A stretch of DNA of 64,000 bases, taken from Ailanthus altissimus. Lineage: Eukaryota; Streptophyta; Magnoliopsida; Sapindales; Simaroubaceae. This document shows positions 43,483 through 54,552 of this stretch, in pieces (within the stretch, counting starts at the first letter, position 1; each line of letters starts with the position of its first letter). The notes beneath the pieces were generated by a model. It ran no database searches, was not told the DNA's origin, and worked only from the letters and a program-made list of their open reading frames with translations. Location: assembly GCA_946807835.1 (NCBI GenBank), contig OX327683.1:32423001-32487000 (forward strand). Reading direction: 5' to 3'. Both the position numbers and the translations under genes were made by a program.

Positions 43483-46191
43483 TGTAGTAACCAGTATCCA
43501 TAACCGGTAAGAATATGTATATTTATATATATAAATATACGTATTTTATTTGTATGTGGGTGATCCTTGATTTATATATTGTTATTAGTAGTGTTTTTAT
43601 AGGTTAAGGATATACTATTAGTATTGGGTTTATTTGCAAGACTTTGGAATTATTTTAGGGACCAAATTGTTATACTTTGAAAGTTTTGGGGGTGAATTCG
43701 TAAATACCAAAAATTAACCACTTAGTATAAAAATACACTTTTAAAAACCCTAATTCTCTCATTTTTGTCGAGCTACCCATTTTTAGAGAGAGAAGAGAGA
43801 AATAAAAAAGAGAAGAAAGAGAAGAAGGAGAAGAAAAAGAAGAAGAAATTGGAATTTTGGATTTTAAGAGGTATATCATACGTATTTCTCAATTTATTGG
43901 TATTAATTAAGTTAATTCCTTTAAGTTTTGATTTCTGAAAATATGTATAATTGAGGATTTGTTGTGTATTTCGTAAGATCATATGAGAATTGATGATGAT
44001 CTATAAGATAGTTTGATAAATCATGATGAATTATAGAATTTCTGCTGGATAACCTCTTGATCTAGGAATTTTATAAATTGTTTTGATTCGATTCTGATTT
44101 TGAATTTTGAGTATATGAAATTAGACATGTTAAGGATCATCTGAGACTTTGAATCGATTGAAAATTCTGGAAATTGAATTTATAGTGAATTTACCAAAAT
44201 GACCCTGAAATTATGGAAATTTCCTATGTGAACAGTATAATACAGTGACGAACAATGTTTGTCCTACTGAATGATCTTCAAAAATTACGAATTTGTGGAA
44301 TATGATAAGTTTATATGTCTAATATGATATACTCGGAATTGAGAATTTAGATCAATGTGGTTGAAATGTTATGATTTTCTAAAGTATATCCGCTCATTAC
44401 AGTATTTGATTAACAGATTTTTAAAGCTATGGAATAAAATAGTTTTAAAATATTTTTGGCAGTGATTTGGAAGAGAAATATTTATCATGGACTGAGATAT
44501 GTGTTAAGAGTAATTATGTGGTAGTTTTATAATTTTTGAGTTAGTATATGATTTTATAAAATTGGGAGATTGAATACTGTTCAGTAAGTATCTTGATCCT
44601 GTCAGGTTTGTAGTTTGGATTCGATGGTGTGTATGGAATGGATTGTGTAGGAAATTTGATATAATGTTCATATATAAGAAGGATATATGAATCAAGAATG
44701 GTATATTCTGATTTCGGAGTAATTGGACATCATTTGATGTATTAGAAATTTTTGTTAAGTGTAAGTGGTCAGAATGACAGGTTTTGAGAAACCAAATATT
44801 TAGACCAATTTGATGTGAATTGTGTATAATTTTGTAAGCTATTTAAAGTATTTTGTGTGAATTGTGAGGCTTATGAAAGGATTAATCTCCATTGATAGGT
44901 TAAGGAGATTTAAGCCTTGTAGCTGAAAGTGTTAAGAGGTAAGTATACTAGACTTACTACTGGAATCACAATAAACATAATAATTGTTTTGTATGATTTT
45001 GTAAATGGGGTTAAGAATATGTTTATGATATGTCAAAGTATATTTTGATATGAAATGTGAATATATGTTTATGAATGTGAGCATTGACATTGAGCATGGA
45101 CATACATGTGTTTTTGAAAGTGAGCTTTCCAAAATAAGATGCGTTTAACAAAGAAAGCTTTTGAAGTGTAATATGTCCATGAGAAATATTTTGTGATTTG
45201 AGGGTACTTGAACTCACTGTTAACTTAGTAGGCATTTTATGTGATTTGTGGAGCCTTTATGTGTGGCCTTTCCTTTGGGATTGGTATATGTTATGTGTTC
45301 CGTATGTAGGGAGGATCCTATTGGTACCTAAAGGAAGTGTGAGTCATCACATTCGTGTGGTGGCGTATTGGTACACGTGAGAGGACTCACCGATGATCAG
45401 GGTGAGGGTTTGGCTTTTACCTTCGGGCATAAGCATTATATATGTGTTATTCAAGACCTCACTTGTACTATTCCTCTCATACGGTATGTCACCTACGAGT
45501 GACATTTGGCTCATTATGTGATATGTGATATGTAAGTCCTACTAAGTAGTAGTCGAGTAATGGTATTCCTATTATGTGTTTTGAAAGAATGTGTAAGCGC
45601 TTACATGATATGTGATTTGATAAGATTATGATTTTGATTGATCACAGCATATCATACATATGCATTGTGTACATATATGTATTTGTATTTGATATATGAA
45701 AAACTAGTATGCTTACTGAGTTTTATACTCATTATAGTTTATGGTGATTTCAGGTAAATAAGGTACATGTGTGCTTAGCGGATTTGGCAAGGCTTCTGCT
45801 GTTCCTTGGGTTCCCTAAGTTGTTAGGTTGCTAAGTGTTTTATTTGGGGACACGTGGGATAAGATATTTGATTTGTCCCTAGTGAATAAATACCTATGTA
45901 TTATTTTATTGTGTGGTTGGATTTAGTTTAAGTTTCACCAAGTGTAGTAATGGATTGATTTTAAGTAAGAATTTGCAATGAATATATTCTGGGCTTCCGG
46001 TAACAAAGTTGCTACTGGTGACGTAGTAGAGTGTTAATCTCTGAGAAAACTCTGCGTATCTCCGGTTTAGTAATTGTCCAGTCATAATTCAATTGCTATA
46101 ATTCTGAAAGAAATTAAAATGAATGTTTAAGTATTATTGAATGAATGTAAGTGATGTCGTGTGTCAGATCTGTTGGGTCTGGGGCGTGACA
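43483..46191 (+). repeat. 5' LTR of the inner element
   Basis: 2,709 bp. Every stretch compared with the 3' LTR is identical at a constant offset of 6,509 bases. It includes a GA-rich tract (43780-43855). Its last base directly precedes the internal region. Confidence 0.93.
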
Positions 46192-46199
46192 GCTTTTAT

Positions 46200-46211
46200 T
46201 GGTATCAGAGC
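46200..46211 (+). other. Primer binding site of the inner element (initiator tRNA-Met)
   Basis: TGGTATCAGAGC lies 8 bases inside the 5' LTR end. It is the same primer type as in the outer element. Confidence 0.88.
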
Positions 46212-46344
46212 TAAGATATGATTCTGTAGACTTTTAAGTGTCGAGTCAAGGGAACCGAGCAGATGCCAAATCCTTAGGATTGTATTTGTAGCTTTGTTGT
46301 GTAAAAGTTTGACATATTCCTTAAATTTTGTATGATTTTGTGAA

Positions 46345-46636
46345 GATGACACAGTATCCAAGAGCTGCTAAGATTGTTGTTGTTGTGGATAATGGTACAT
46401 TGTGGATCTTAATGCTACCATTTAGATTTTCTTTTAAGTTATGACTAATATGCTTAGTAAGAGTGATGTTGAATATCTTATAATGATAATTTGCATGTGA
46501 TAGAGCAAATTGAGATAATTTTCTCAATGACAAAATATAGAGAAGTAGAGTATTGAAGACATCAATTGAAACAACTTTTATTGAAAAGGAAAACAACAAC
46601 ACAACAACAATAGCAGCAACAAAAATACAATAGAGG
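46345..46636 (+). pseudogene. gag remnant of the inner element
   Basis: A sense-strand frame starts MTQYPRAAKIVV soon after the PBS and decays quickly. Near 46505-46630 it reads EQIEIIFSMTKYREVEY, then KRKTTTQQQQ, a basic/Gln-rich end as found at the back of Gypsy gag proteins. Stops interrupt it. The homology is suggestive only. Confidence 0.4.
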
Positions 46637-47302
46637 CTACGGAGTGAGATTTAAGTCTATTTTGCGCTTCTTCTGACTGTCATGAGTAGACCAATCTAAC
46701 TGATGCAATGTTGGATTAGACAGAGGAATAAAAGACTGCAATTGATCAATCAGTTGATCAACAGTTGGAGCTGAAATAAGAATCCGTCGTGCTAGAAGTG
46801 GGATGAATTGTGTTCCCGCTGCATAGTCAAGAAAAGATATCAACCCGTCGTAAAAACCATTAACATTTAACAAACCAATGGGTTTTTGGTGGATTTGTAA
46901 TTGTGCCCATGAGACAATTTGAAAAATTTCCTCCAAGGTCCCAAAACCTCCTGGTAGAGCTATGAAAGCATCCACATGCCTAAGCATTTGAGCCATTCGT
47001 TCGTGCATAGATGAGACTTGTAACTCATCCCCAACTGTTTTTCCTACAATATTTTCAATAGCTAGAGGTTTTGGAATGATACCCAAAACTCGACTACCTT
47101 TATTGTATGCAGCTTTTGCCACAGACCCCATTAGCCCTCGGTTACCTCCTCCATATACTAAATGTATATTTCGCTCAGCTAATACCTTACCAAGATTTTC
47201 TGCAACTTTTGTAAACTCTTCAGTATTCCCAGGGTTAGATCCACAAAAGACACAAATTTTTGTGAATCGACGAGCTGAGGTTTCCTTCATTGTTATGCTC
47301 AC
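46637..47302 (-). CDS. LOG: LONELY GUY (LOG) cytokinin riboside 5'-monophosphate phosphoribohydrolase, retroelement-borne
   Basis: Intact 221-aa ORF without introns. LOG enzymes cleave cytokinin riboside 5'-monophosphates to release active free-base cytokinins in the cytosol and nucleus. Family signatures: KICVFCGSNPG (16-26), YGGGNRGLMGSVA (50-62), RVLGIIPKPL (71-80), SMHERMAQM (98-106), ALPGGFGTLEEIF (115-127, the diagnostic PGGxGTxxE), and PIGLLNVNGFYD. Arg102, Thr122 and the EE pair are kept. Met103 replaces the Lys usual in MHxRKA, and Asn replaces Asp in LLNVDG. Plant LOG genes normally have several introns, so their absence suggests capture through RNA. It lies antisense between the LTRs, 585 bases 3' of the unknown gene. 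A TATA box sits 49 bp upstream of the start. The divergent but open frame suggests selection after capture; whether it is expressed is unknown. Confidence 0.93.
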   Translation of the reverse strand: MSITMKETSARRFTKICVFCGSNPGNTEEFTKVAENLGKVLAERNIHLVYGGGNRGLMGSVAKAAYNKGSRVLGIIPKPLAIENIVGKTVGDELQVSSMHERMAQMLRHVDAFIALPGGFGTLEEIFQIVSWAQLQIHQKPIGLLNVNGFYDGLISFLDYAAGTQFIPLLARRILISAPTVDQLIDQLQSFIPLSNPTLHQLDWSTHDSQKKRKIDLNLTP

Positions 47303-47350
47303 CCTAATCTTTGAATATTTTCGAGTTTGTATAAGGATGCAATAATAATG

Positions 47351-47358
47351 TATTTATA
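47351..47358 (-). promoter_or_regulatory. TATA box of the retroelement-borne LOG gene
   Basis: On the minus strand CTCTATAAATACA lies 49 bp upstream of the LOG start codon. It is a near-perfect plant TATA box, and the same CTCTATAAATA string precedes the neighbouring antisense gene. Confidence 0.65.
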
Positions 47359-47887
47359 GAGAAACAAATTGATAATAGCTGTGGAGCATATGTGTAAGTA
47401 TGTTCAAGTATATATTTTTCTCGATTCTTGTGAGGTAAAACAAAAAAAAAAAGAGAATGAGTTTTACTTTATCATTTTATAAGGGACAATAGGTCGCAAA
47501 ATCTTGAGTAAATATATGTTGATATGTAAGTGTGATAAAAATTGTGTCGGAAGTGTGATAAGTTAGGTAAGATAATTAAGAAAAGTCAATAAAGGCCTAT
47601 TTCATAGATTTAGGGACTTAGCCATTTTGGCACTAATGGTCGACAATACATCAATGACTTGAAGACTTTTTGAGCTAACAATTGGACTTTGGACATGAGG
47701 CCAAATTAACTTTATTAATTACAAAGATTTTGTGGTCTTAACATTAATTTTTGGCCGATAGATTAAAAGCAGATATGAAGAAAGATAAAGCACACTTGAC
47801 AAAAAGATAAAGCAGTAATCAGTCTCTCCTTGATGTGATAGAGCAACACGGATCTAGTTTCTGTGAAAATAGAAACAGCAATGTAGG

Positions 47888-49081
47888 TCAAAATGAGTCT
47901 CCTTGGTCGCTTTCATCTGTGTCGTATCCGTGAGAGAGAAACTTATGGAGTTGTTGTTCCCATACATTGAATGAGGACTCTGGCGGAGTGGAATGTGGGT
48001 CTACCATATCTTGATCTTCTCCAGGTGAGCTGGTCTGGATGAGGGATGTGCTGGCTTCCTCTTGGATTTGGGTGTCGGTTGGATAAGGTTGAGAGTCTTG
48101 AAAGAGGGATAAGTCAAGATTGGGTTGGTGTTGGTCAAGTTCTGTCGGGACAACTGGCTGAGATTGAGTAGGTTCTGTCGGGACAACTGGCTGAGATTGG
48201 GTAGGTTCTGTCGGGACAGTTAGCTGAGGCCATTGGTGAAGGTTATCCATTGCTTGTCTGTATCTGGCATAATAAGTCATGTTTGGGATATGGTGATGAT
48301 GAGTAGAGTAATCTGTATTTCTGAGATGTGAAAGATGATATTTTTGTCTTTGTTGGAATTTGAGTATATTGGCAAAATTCAGGTCTTCTGTAAAGTCAGC
48401 TTCAACTTGTTCCCAAGGTGCAGCATCTTCTGGGGAGATCCAAACAGACGGAGGAATTATTTGATTTTCCTGAGCAAGAATTCTTTCAAGTTCTCTCTTT
48501 TGCTGAATTACTTCTTCAGGCCAGAGCTTAATTGATCCCTTTAGTGAAAGGGTAAATGTGAAGTAATCCTTAACAGTGGGGTAATAATGAATCTCGTGAT
48601 CTGAAATAATCATACCCTTCCGTTGGAGAAGTAAGACTGACCAAAGATGTTGTCTGGGGACTGCAGCATTTGTGTTGTTTGCAATCATGTATTGAAATTT
48701 AGTTATCCACCATGTCTTTGGGTAAAACCATTGGAGAAAAATCAGGGCTGGATGATCTTCATCACATTTTTCTAATTTTTGGAGGGTTCTAAGTAATGGG
48801 AATTCCATGGCGATTGTATACAGATCCAACAGGTACCATAACAAGTAAAGGACAGGTTTGGACCATTGGGAAAATGGGAAAAAAGAGTGCAGGTGAAAAA
48901 AAGGGTATTCTAAGTTGAACAAAGGGCCACCAAGAACTGTGAGGCCGTGTTCTTGGACTGCTAAGATGGCGTAGTGTCTGATGAATTCTTTGGCACGGGA
49001 ATGGAGTGTTCTGGTTTTGATTAGGTCTGGAAATTGTGGTGGAGAAAAAGGAACATGAGGAGTTATGATAATGGGATTCAT
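47888..49081 (-). CDS. Unrecognised 397-aa protein encoded antisense in the inner LTR element
   Basis: Start chosen at 49081 (MNPIIITPHVPFSPPQFPDL) because it follows a TATA box by 63 bp; an in-frame upstream extension to 49348 would precede that box. The N-terminal half is rich in aromatic and Trp residues (HLHSFFPFSQWSKPVLYLL, FLQWFYPKTWWITKFQYM, PRQHLWSVLLLQRKGM) and looks like a folded domain. The middle has WPEEVIQQKRELERILAQEN and VWISPEDAAPWEQVEADF. The C-terminal third is low complexity, with tandem VPTEPTQSQPV repeats, Gln/Pro-rich sequence and an acidic end (DTDESDQGDSF). No signal peptide, zinc knuckle, protease or RT motif is visible. I do not recognise the family. It may be a captured host gene, or an additional ORF of retroelement or pararetroviral origin. 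It is intact and co-oriented with LOG. Confidence 0.75.
   Translation of the reverse strand: MNPIIITPHVPFSPPQFPDLIKTRTLHSRAKEFIRHYAILAVQEHGLTVLGGPLFNLEYPFFHLHSFFPFSQWSKPVLYLLWYLLDLYTIAMEFPLLRTLQKLEKCDEDHPALIFLQWFYPKTWWITKFQYMIANNTNAAVPRQHLWSVLLLQRKGMIISDHEIHYYPTVKDYFTFTLSLKGSIKLWPEEVIQQKRELERILAQENQIIPPSVWISPEDAAPWEQVEADFTEDLNFANILKFQQRQKYHLSHLRNTDYSTHHHHIPNMTYYARYRQAMDNLHQWPQLTVPTEPTQSQPVVPTEPTQSQPVVPTELDQHQPNLDLSLFQDSQPYPTDTQIQEEASTSLIQTSSPGEDQDMVDPHSTPPESSFNVWEQQLHKFLSHGYDTDESDQGDSF
48150..48225 (-). repeat. 33-bp tandem repeats coding VPTEPTQSQPV
   Basis: Two nearly identical 33-bp units and a third degenerate unit lie in frame within the unknown ORF. The unit length keeps the reading frame, so the number of copies can vary without breaking the protein. 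Confidence 0.85.
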
Positions 49082-49143
49082 TATGAAGATGGTAAGAAGG
49101 TTGGTTTTCTTTATTGCTAGAAAAGTGATTATAAGGTTTAGGC

Positions 49144-49151
49144 TATTTATA
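49144..49151 (-). promoter_or_regulatory. TATA box of the unknown antisense gene
   Basis: CTCTATAAATAGCC on the minus strand, 63 bp upstream of the start codon at 49081. Confidence 0.6.
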
Positions 49152-49369
49152 GAGTTTTGTGAAAGAAAATCAATAATCGTTTTGTCCTTTTTTTTTACGT
49201 GGATGACGTTAAAGGAATAGTTGAAAAAAAAAACCATATTTGCCATCGTAGTAATTGTGCTAGTGGAATCATTTCTGTTTGAAACTGAGCATATTAAAAT
49301 AAAATAAAAAGCAGACATGTCAATCTCAATGAAAAAAATGATGTCCAATAAGGTGGATTATTTTTTTAA

Positions 49370-49991
49370 GAGTTAGAGTAAGAGATATAATGTTGAGATC
49401 TATAGTTTAAGAATCAATTGAATTAAAGGTTTTTTTATTTTATTTTATTGAAGTTGATTTTTGATCATTTAAGATAATGCCTTCAATATTCTGATTTGAA
49501 TGACAACTTAGTTGCGTAGAAATGCTACATTGTATTTTGAATGATATCAAGGTAGTGAATGATATTATGACGTATGAGTATATGTTGAAGGGATTAAAAT
49601 TTTCAGAGGAGTTAAGAATTTTATTTAAGAGATTAGTATGGGTATTCTACATCTATATTATTCTTTAATGAATAAAAGGTGAAGTGTATAGATGCACATT
49701 ATATATTGAACGAATGAGAGAAAAGAATAAAAATATGTGTGTATAATTTTATAAGTCCATAATGTGTGTCATGTGTTTATTTTATGGATGAATGTTTCGT
49801 ACTTCTCTCACAGACTAAGTTATGAGCAAATCTTATATACCAAAAAGATTGCTTTGTAAATGTTTTATGAATAAACCATACTGTTGAAAAGGCAACTTGG
49901 GAATGAGAATAAGAAATGAGATCTAAGTATCCTCATCTATGTGCTTAAGTTATGAATTTCGAGGACGAAATTCTTATAAGGAGGGGAGAAT
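49370..49991 (+). pseudogene. Gypsy pol 3'-end remnant and polypurine tract of the inner element
   Basis: Sense-strand traces of a polyprotein end are visible near 49885-49960: VEKATWE, EMRSKYPHL and, after a stop, VMNFEDEILIRRGEL. This matches the tail of Tekay/Del-type polyproteins and parallels the outer element at 55920-56025. A PPT (AAGGAGGGGAGAA) directly precedes the 3' LTR at 49992. The rest is AT-rich with no clear frame. Confidence 0.65.
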
Positions 49992-52700
49992 TGTAGTAAC
50001 CAGTATCCATAACCGGTAAGAATATGTATATTTATATATATAAATATACGTATTTTATTTGTATGTGGGTGATCCTTGATTTATATATTGTTATTAGTAG
50101 TGTTTTTATAGGTTAAGGATATACTATTAGTATTGGGTTTATTTGCAAGACTTTGGAATTATTTTAGGGACCAAATTGTTATACTTTGAAAGTTTTGGGG
50201 GTGAATTCGTAAATACCAAAAATTAACCACTTAGTATAAAAATACACTTTTAAAAACCCTAATTCTCTCATTTTTGTCGAGCTACCCATTTTTAGAGAGA
50301 GAAGAGAGAAATAAAAAAGAGAAGAAAGAGAAGAAGGAGAAGAAAAAGAAGAAGAAATTGGAATTTTGGATTTTAAGAGGTATATCATACGTATTTCTCA
50401 ATTTATTGGTATTAATTAAGTTAATTCCTTTAAGTTTTGATTTCTGAAAATATGTATAATTGAGGATTTGTTGTGTATTTCGTAAGATCATATGAGAATT
50501 GATGATGATCTATAAGATAGTTTGATAAATCATGATGAATTATAGAATTTCTGCTGGATAACCTCTTGATCTAGGAATTTTATAAATTGTTTTGATTCGA
50601 TTCTGATTTTGAATTTTGAGTATATGAAATTAGACATGTTAAGGATCATCTGAGACTTTGAATCGATTGAAAATTCTGGAAATTGAATTTATAGTGAATT
50701 TACCAAAATGACCCTGAAATTATGGAAATTTCCTATGTGAACAGTATAATACAGTGACGAACAATGTTTGTCCTACTGAATGATCTTCAAAAATTACGAA
50801 TTTGTGGAATATGATAAGTTTATATGTCTAATATGATATACTCGGAATTGAGAATTTAGATCAATGTGGTTGAAATGTTATGATTTTCTAAAGTATATCC
50901 GCTCATTACAGTATTTGATTAACAGATTTTTAAAGCTATGGAATAAAATAGTTTTAAAATATTTTTGGCAGTGATTTGGAAGAGAAATATTTATCATGGA
51001 CTGAGATATGTGTTAAGAGTAATTATGTGGTAGTTTTATAATTTTTGAGTTAGTATATGATTTTATAAAATTGGGAGATTGAATACTGTTCAGTAAGTAT
51101 CTTGATCCTGTCAGGTTTGTAGTTTGGATTCGATGGTGTGTATGGAATGGATTGTGTAGGAAATTTGATATAATGTTCATATATAAGAAGGATATATGAA
51201 TCAAGAATGGTATATTCTGATTTCGGAGTAATTGGACATCATTTGATGTATTAGAAATTTTTGTTAAGTGTAAGTGGTCAGAATGACAGGTTTTGAGAAA
51301 CCAAATATTTAGACCAATTTGATGTGAATTGTGTATAATTTTGTAAGCTATTTAAAGTATTTTGTGTGAATTGTGAGGCTTATGAAAGGATTAATCTCCA
51401 TTGATAGGTTAAGGAGATTTAAGCCTTGTAGCTGAAAGTGTTAAGAGGTAAGTATACTAGACTTACTACTGGAATCACAATAAACATAATAATTGTTTTG
51501 TATGATTTTGTAAATGGGGTTAAGAATATGTTTATGATATGTCAAAGTATATTTTGATATGAAATGTGAATATATGTTTATGAATGTGAGCATTGACATT
51601 GAGCATGGACATACATGTGTTTTTGAAAGTGAGCTTTCCAAAATAAGATGCGTTTAACAAAGAAAGCTTTTGAAGTGTAATATGTCCATGAGAAATATTT
51701 TGTGATTTGAGGGTACTTGAACTCACTGTTAACTTAGTAGGCATTTTATGTGATTTGTGGAGCCTTTATGTGTGGCCTTTCCTTTGGGATTGGTATATGT
51801 TATGTGTTCCGTATGTAGGGAGGATCCTATTGGTACCTAAAGGAAGTGTGAGTCATCACATTCGTGTGGTGGCGTATTGGTACACGTGAGAGGACTCACC
51901 GATGATCAGGGTGAGGGTTTGGCTTTTACCTTCGGGCATAAGCATTATATATGTGTTATTCAAGACCTCACTTGTACTATTCCTCTCATACGGTATGTCA
52001 CCTACGAGTGACATTTGGCTCATTATGTGATATGTGATATGTAAGTCCTACTAAGTAGTAGTCGAGTAATGGTATTCCTATTATGTGTTTTGAAAGAATG
52101 TGTAAGCGCTTACATGATATGTGATTTGATAAGATTATGATTTTGATTGATCACAGCATATCATACATATGCATTGTGTACATATATGTATTTGTATTTG
52201 ATATATGAAAAACTAGTATGCTTACTGAGTTTTATACTCATTATAGTTTATGGTGATTTCAGGTAAATAAGGTACATGTGTGCTTAGCGGATTTGGCAAG
52301 GCTTCTGCTGTTCCTTGGGTTCCCTAAGTTGTTAGGTTGCTAAGTGTTTTATTTGGGGACACGTGGGATAAGATATTTGATTTGTCCCTAGTGAATAAAT
52401 ACCTATGTATTATTTTATTGTGTGGTTGGATTTAGTTTAAGTTTCACCAAGTGTAGTAATGGATTGATTTTAAGTAAGAATTTGCAATGAATATATTCTG
52501 GGCTTCCGGTAACAAAGTTGCTACTGGTGACGTAGTAGAGTGTTAATCTCTGAGAAAACTCTGCGTATCTCCGGTTTAGTAATTGTCCAGTCATAATTCA
52601 ATTGCTATAATTCTGAAAGAAATTAAAATGAATGTTTAAGTATTATTGAATGAATGTAAGTGATGTCGTGTGTCAGATCTGTTGGGTCTGGGGCGTGACA
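49992..52700 (+). repeat. 3' LTR of the inner element
   Basis: 2,709 bp, identical to the 5' LTR in all stretches compared, ending GGCGTGACA immediately before the GCAGT duplication. Confidence 0.93.
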
Positions 52701-53131
52701 GCAGTAGTATTCGCCTTAAAGATTTGGAGACATTATCTATATGGTGTTACATGTCAAATCTTCACTGATCACAAAATTTTGAAGTATTTGTTCACACAGA
52801 AAGATCTGAATCTGAGACAACGGAGATGGTTAGAGTTAATAAAAGATTATGACTGTACGATTGACTATCATCTAGATAAGGCGAATGTGATAGCAGATGC
52901 ACTCAGCAGGAAGTCTTCTAGCTCTATTGTTTATTTAAGAGTGACTTATCTTCCATTGTTAGTTGAATTAAGATCTATGGGGGTTGAATTGTCTGTAGAC
53001 AAGTCTGGAGTCCTTTTAGCACATTTTCAATTTAGGCCTATGTTGATTGATCAGATTCGAGAAATGCAAGATCAGGATCTTAATTTAGTTAAACTTAAGC
53101 AAGAAGTAAAGAATGGAATGCGAACTGATTT
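52701..53131 (+). pseudogene. Outer Gypsy RNase H, continuation after the inner insertion
   Basis: Removing the inner element and one GCAGT copy joins LELTAVV directly to [12 protein letters not shown]. The frame goes on through [24 protein letters not shown] and [11 protein letters not shown], the conserved end of Gypsy RNase H. It runs to the GATTT duplication at 53127-53131. Confidence 0.9.
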
Positions 53132-54514
53132 TGATAGGACCCGACCCGAGCCCTCCTCGAGAATCGAGGCAGATCCTGCGATGACATGTGACTAACATAC
53201 TCTTTACTCATACATATGATATAATGAGGCTACCAGCCTCTACAAAAAGTGTACACATGTGCTCCACTATACAAAACATATATAAATACACAGACTGAGA
53301 CACTTATGCAGCTATGCACGTTGGCCAACCTCAAAATGTGATGACTGTATCACACTGCACAATTCTTGTGACAACCTGGGAAAAAAATAGGAAAATGGAA
53401 AAAAGGGTGAGCTTGTGGCTCAGTGAGTGGACATAATCTGAAAATATCATATATTTTATATGTATTGTACACGTATAAATCTGTATGATAAAATAATCAT
53501 AAAACTGTATACTGAGTAATCAATAAACTTGTACTGAAAATATGAACTGTCATAAAATCTGTGCTAAAATTAAAATCATGACATAATACTGAGATCTGAA
53601 AATCTGAAAGCGCAAACTATCATAAAATCTATTATCAAGCTGAATATATGTAACATAACTCTGGAAACATATACTACATATATATACTGAAAACCACACC
53701 AAATTTGTACCCGGGGAAAATTTGGTCTAACCTGGTAGAGTAACTCACGCACAGGCAGAGCGGGGGATCTGAGCTGGTCTAACCCGGCGGAATGTTACAT
53801 CGCTCGGGCAGAGCAAACTAAGTTGGTCTAACGCATGCTCAGAGCAACTACACTAAAGGGGAGGGTACGCATATGGTGGTTCAAAAACTACTACAATATA
53901 ATATCATGATCATAATTATTCTGAAATAATTATTTCTGTACTGAACATAATTATAAACTGTACTATAATAAATTCTAAAATATTTCTGAATATACTAAAT
54001 AGAATAAATATTTTTGTCTAAAATAAATCATAATTAAATCTGATAACGCGCAATAAAATCATAATTGGCTGTATTAAAAATATATAAAATATATATAGTT
54101 ATCCACTCACAAAAGTGCGCTAATCCTGAGCTGGGTCTGGATTTTGAGATCTACCCGCTATCGGCACACCTCCTATATCATAGGGTGTAAAAATACATCA
54201 TTAGTACCGATATGTATTATAAATATTAAAATATAAATATTCTAATATCGTAAAACTATTACCCGCTAAACCACTGGGTATAATTCTGACTACCCAAACT
54301 AATTTCCTAAAATTTCCTATTTATTTTTTTTTTCTTCTTTTTCATTCTCTGTTTCTTTCTCCTTCCCGGTTCCTTTTCTTCATTTCTCTTTTTCCTTTCT
54401 TTTTTCTTTTCTTTCTTTTCCCTCTTTTCTCTTTCTCTCGACTTTCTCTTAATTCTTTCTCTGTTTCGTTTCTTCTTCTATTTTAAGTTCTTTCTTCTTA
54501 AATGAAGAAAGCAA

Positions 54515-54552
<38 letters not shown>

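Larger units (their letters stand above)
43478..52705 (+). mobile_element. Inner non-autonomous LTR retroelement carrying an antisense LOG gene, TSD GCAGT
   Basis: LTRs 43483-46191 and 49992-52700, each 2,709 bp, start TGTAGTAACC and end GGCGTGACA. Target duplications are GCAGT at 43478-43482 and 52701-52705. A PBS follows the 5' LTR and a purine-rich PPT precedes the 3' LTR, so the LTR pair belongs to one element. The 3.8 kb interior keeps a gag remnant (46345-46630) and a pol C-terminal remnant (about 49880-49990) in sense. Between them are two intact antisense genes with their own TATA boxes. With no RT or integrase it must rely on other Gypsy elements for movement. It sits in the RNase H region of the older Gypsy element. 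Confidence 0.93.

Noticed and set aside
43670..45380. Cluster of small open frames repeated exactly at 50179-51889
   Set aside because: These fall inside the two LTR copies of the inner element; the duplication is explained by the LTRs and no frame has gene-like content.
46637..47302. LOG as an ordinary host gene or as two unrelated LTR insertions flanking a host gene
   Set aside because: One GCAGT duplication flanks the whole unit, the PBS follows the left LTR and the PPT precedes the right LTR, and the interior begins and ends with gag and pol remnants, so it is one element.
49082..49348. N-terminal extension of the unknown antisense ORF to 49348
   Set aside because: The extension lies upstream of and across the TATA box, is low in complexity and hydrophobic/Ile-rich, and the internal Met at 49081 gives a better leader.
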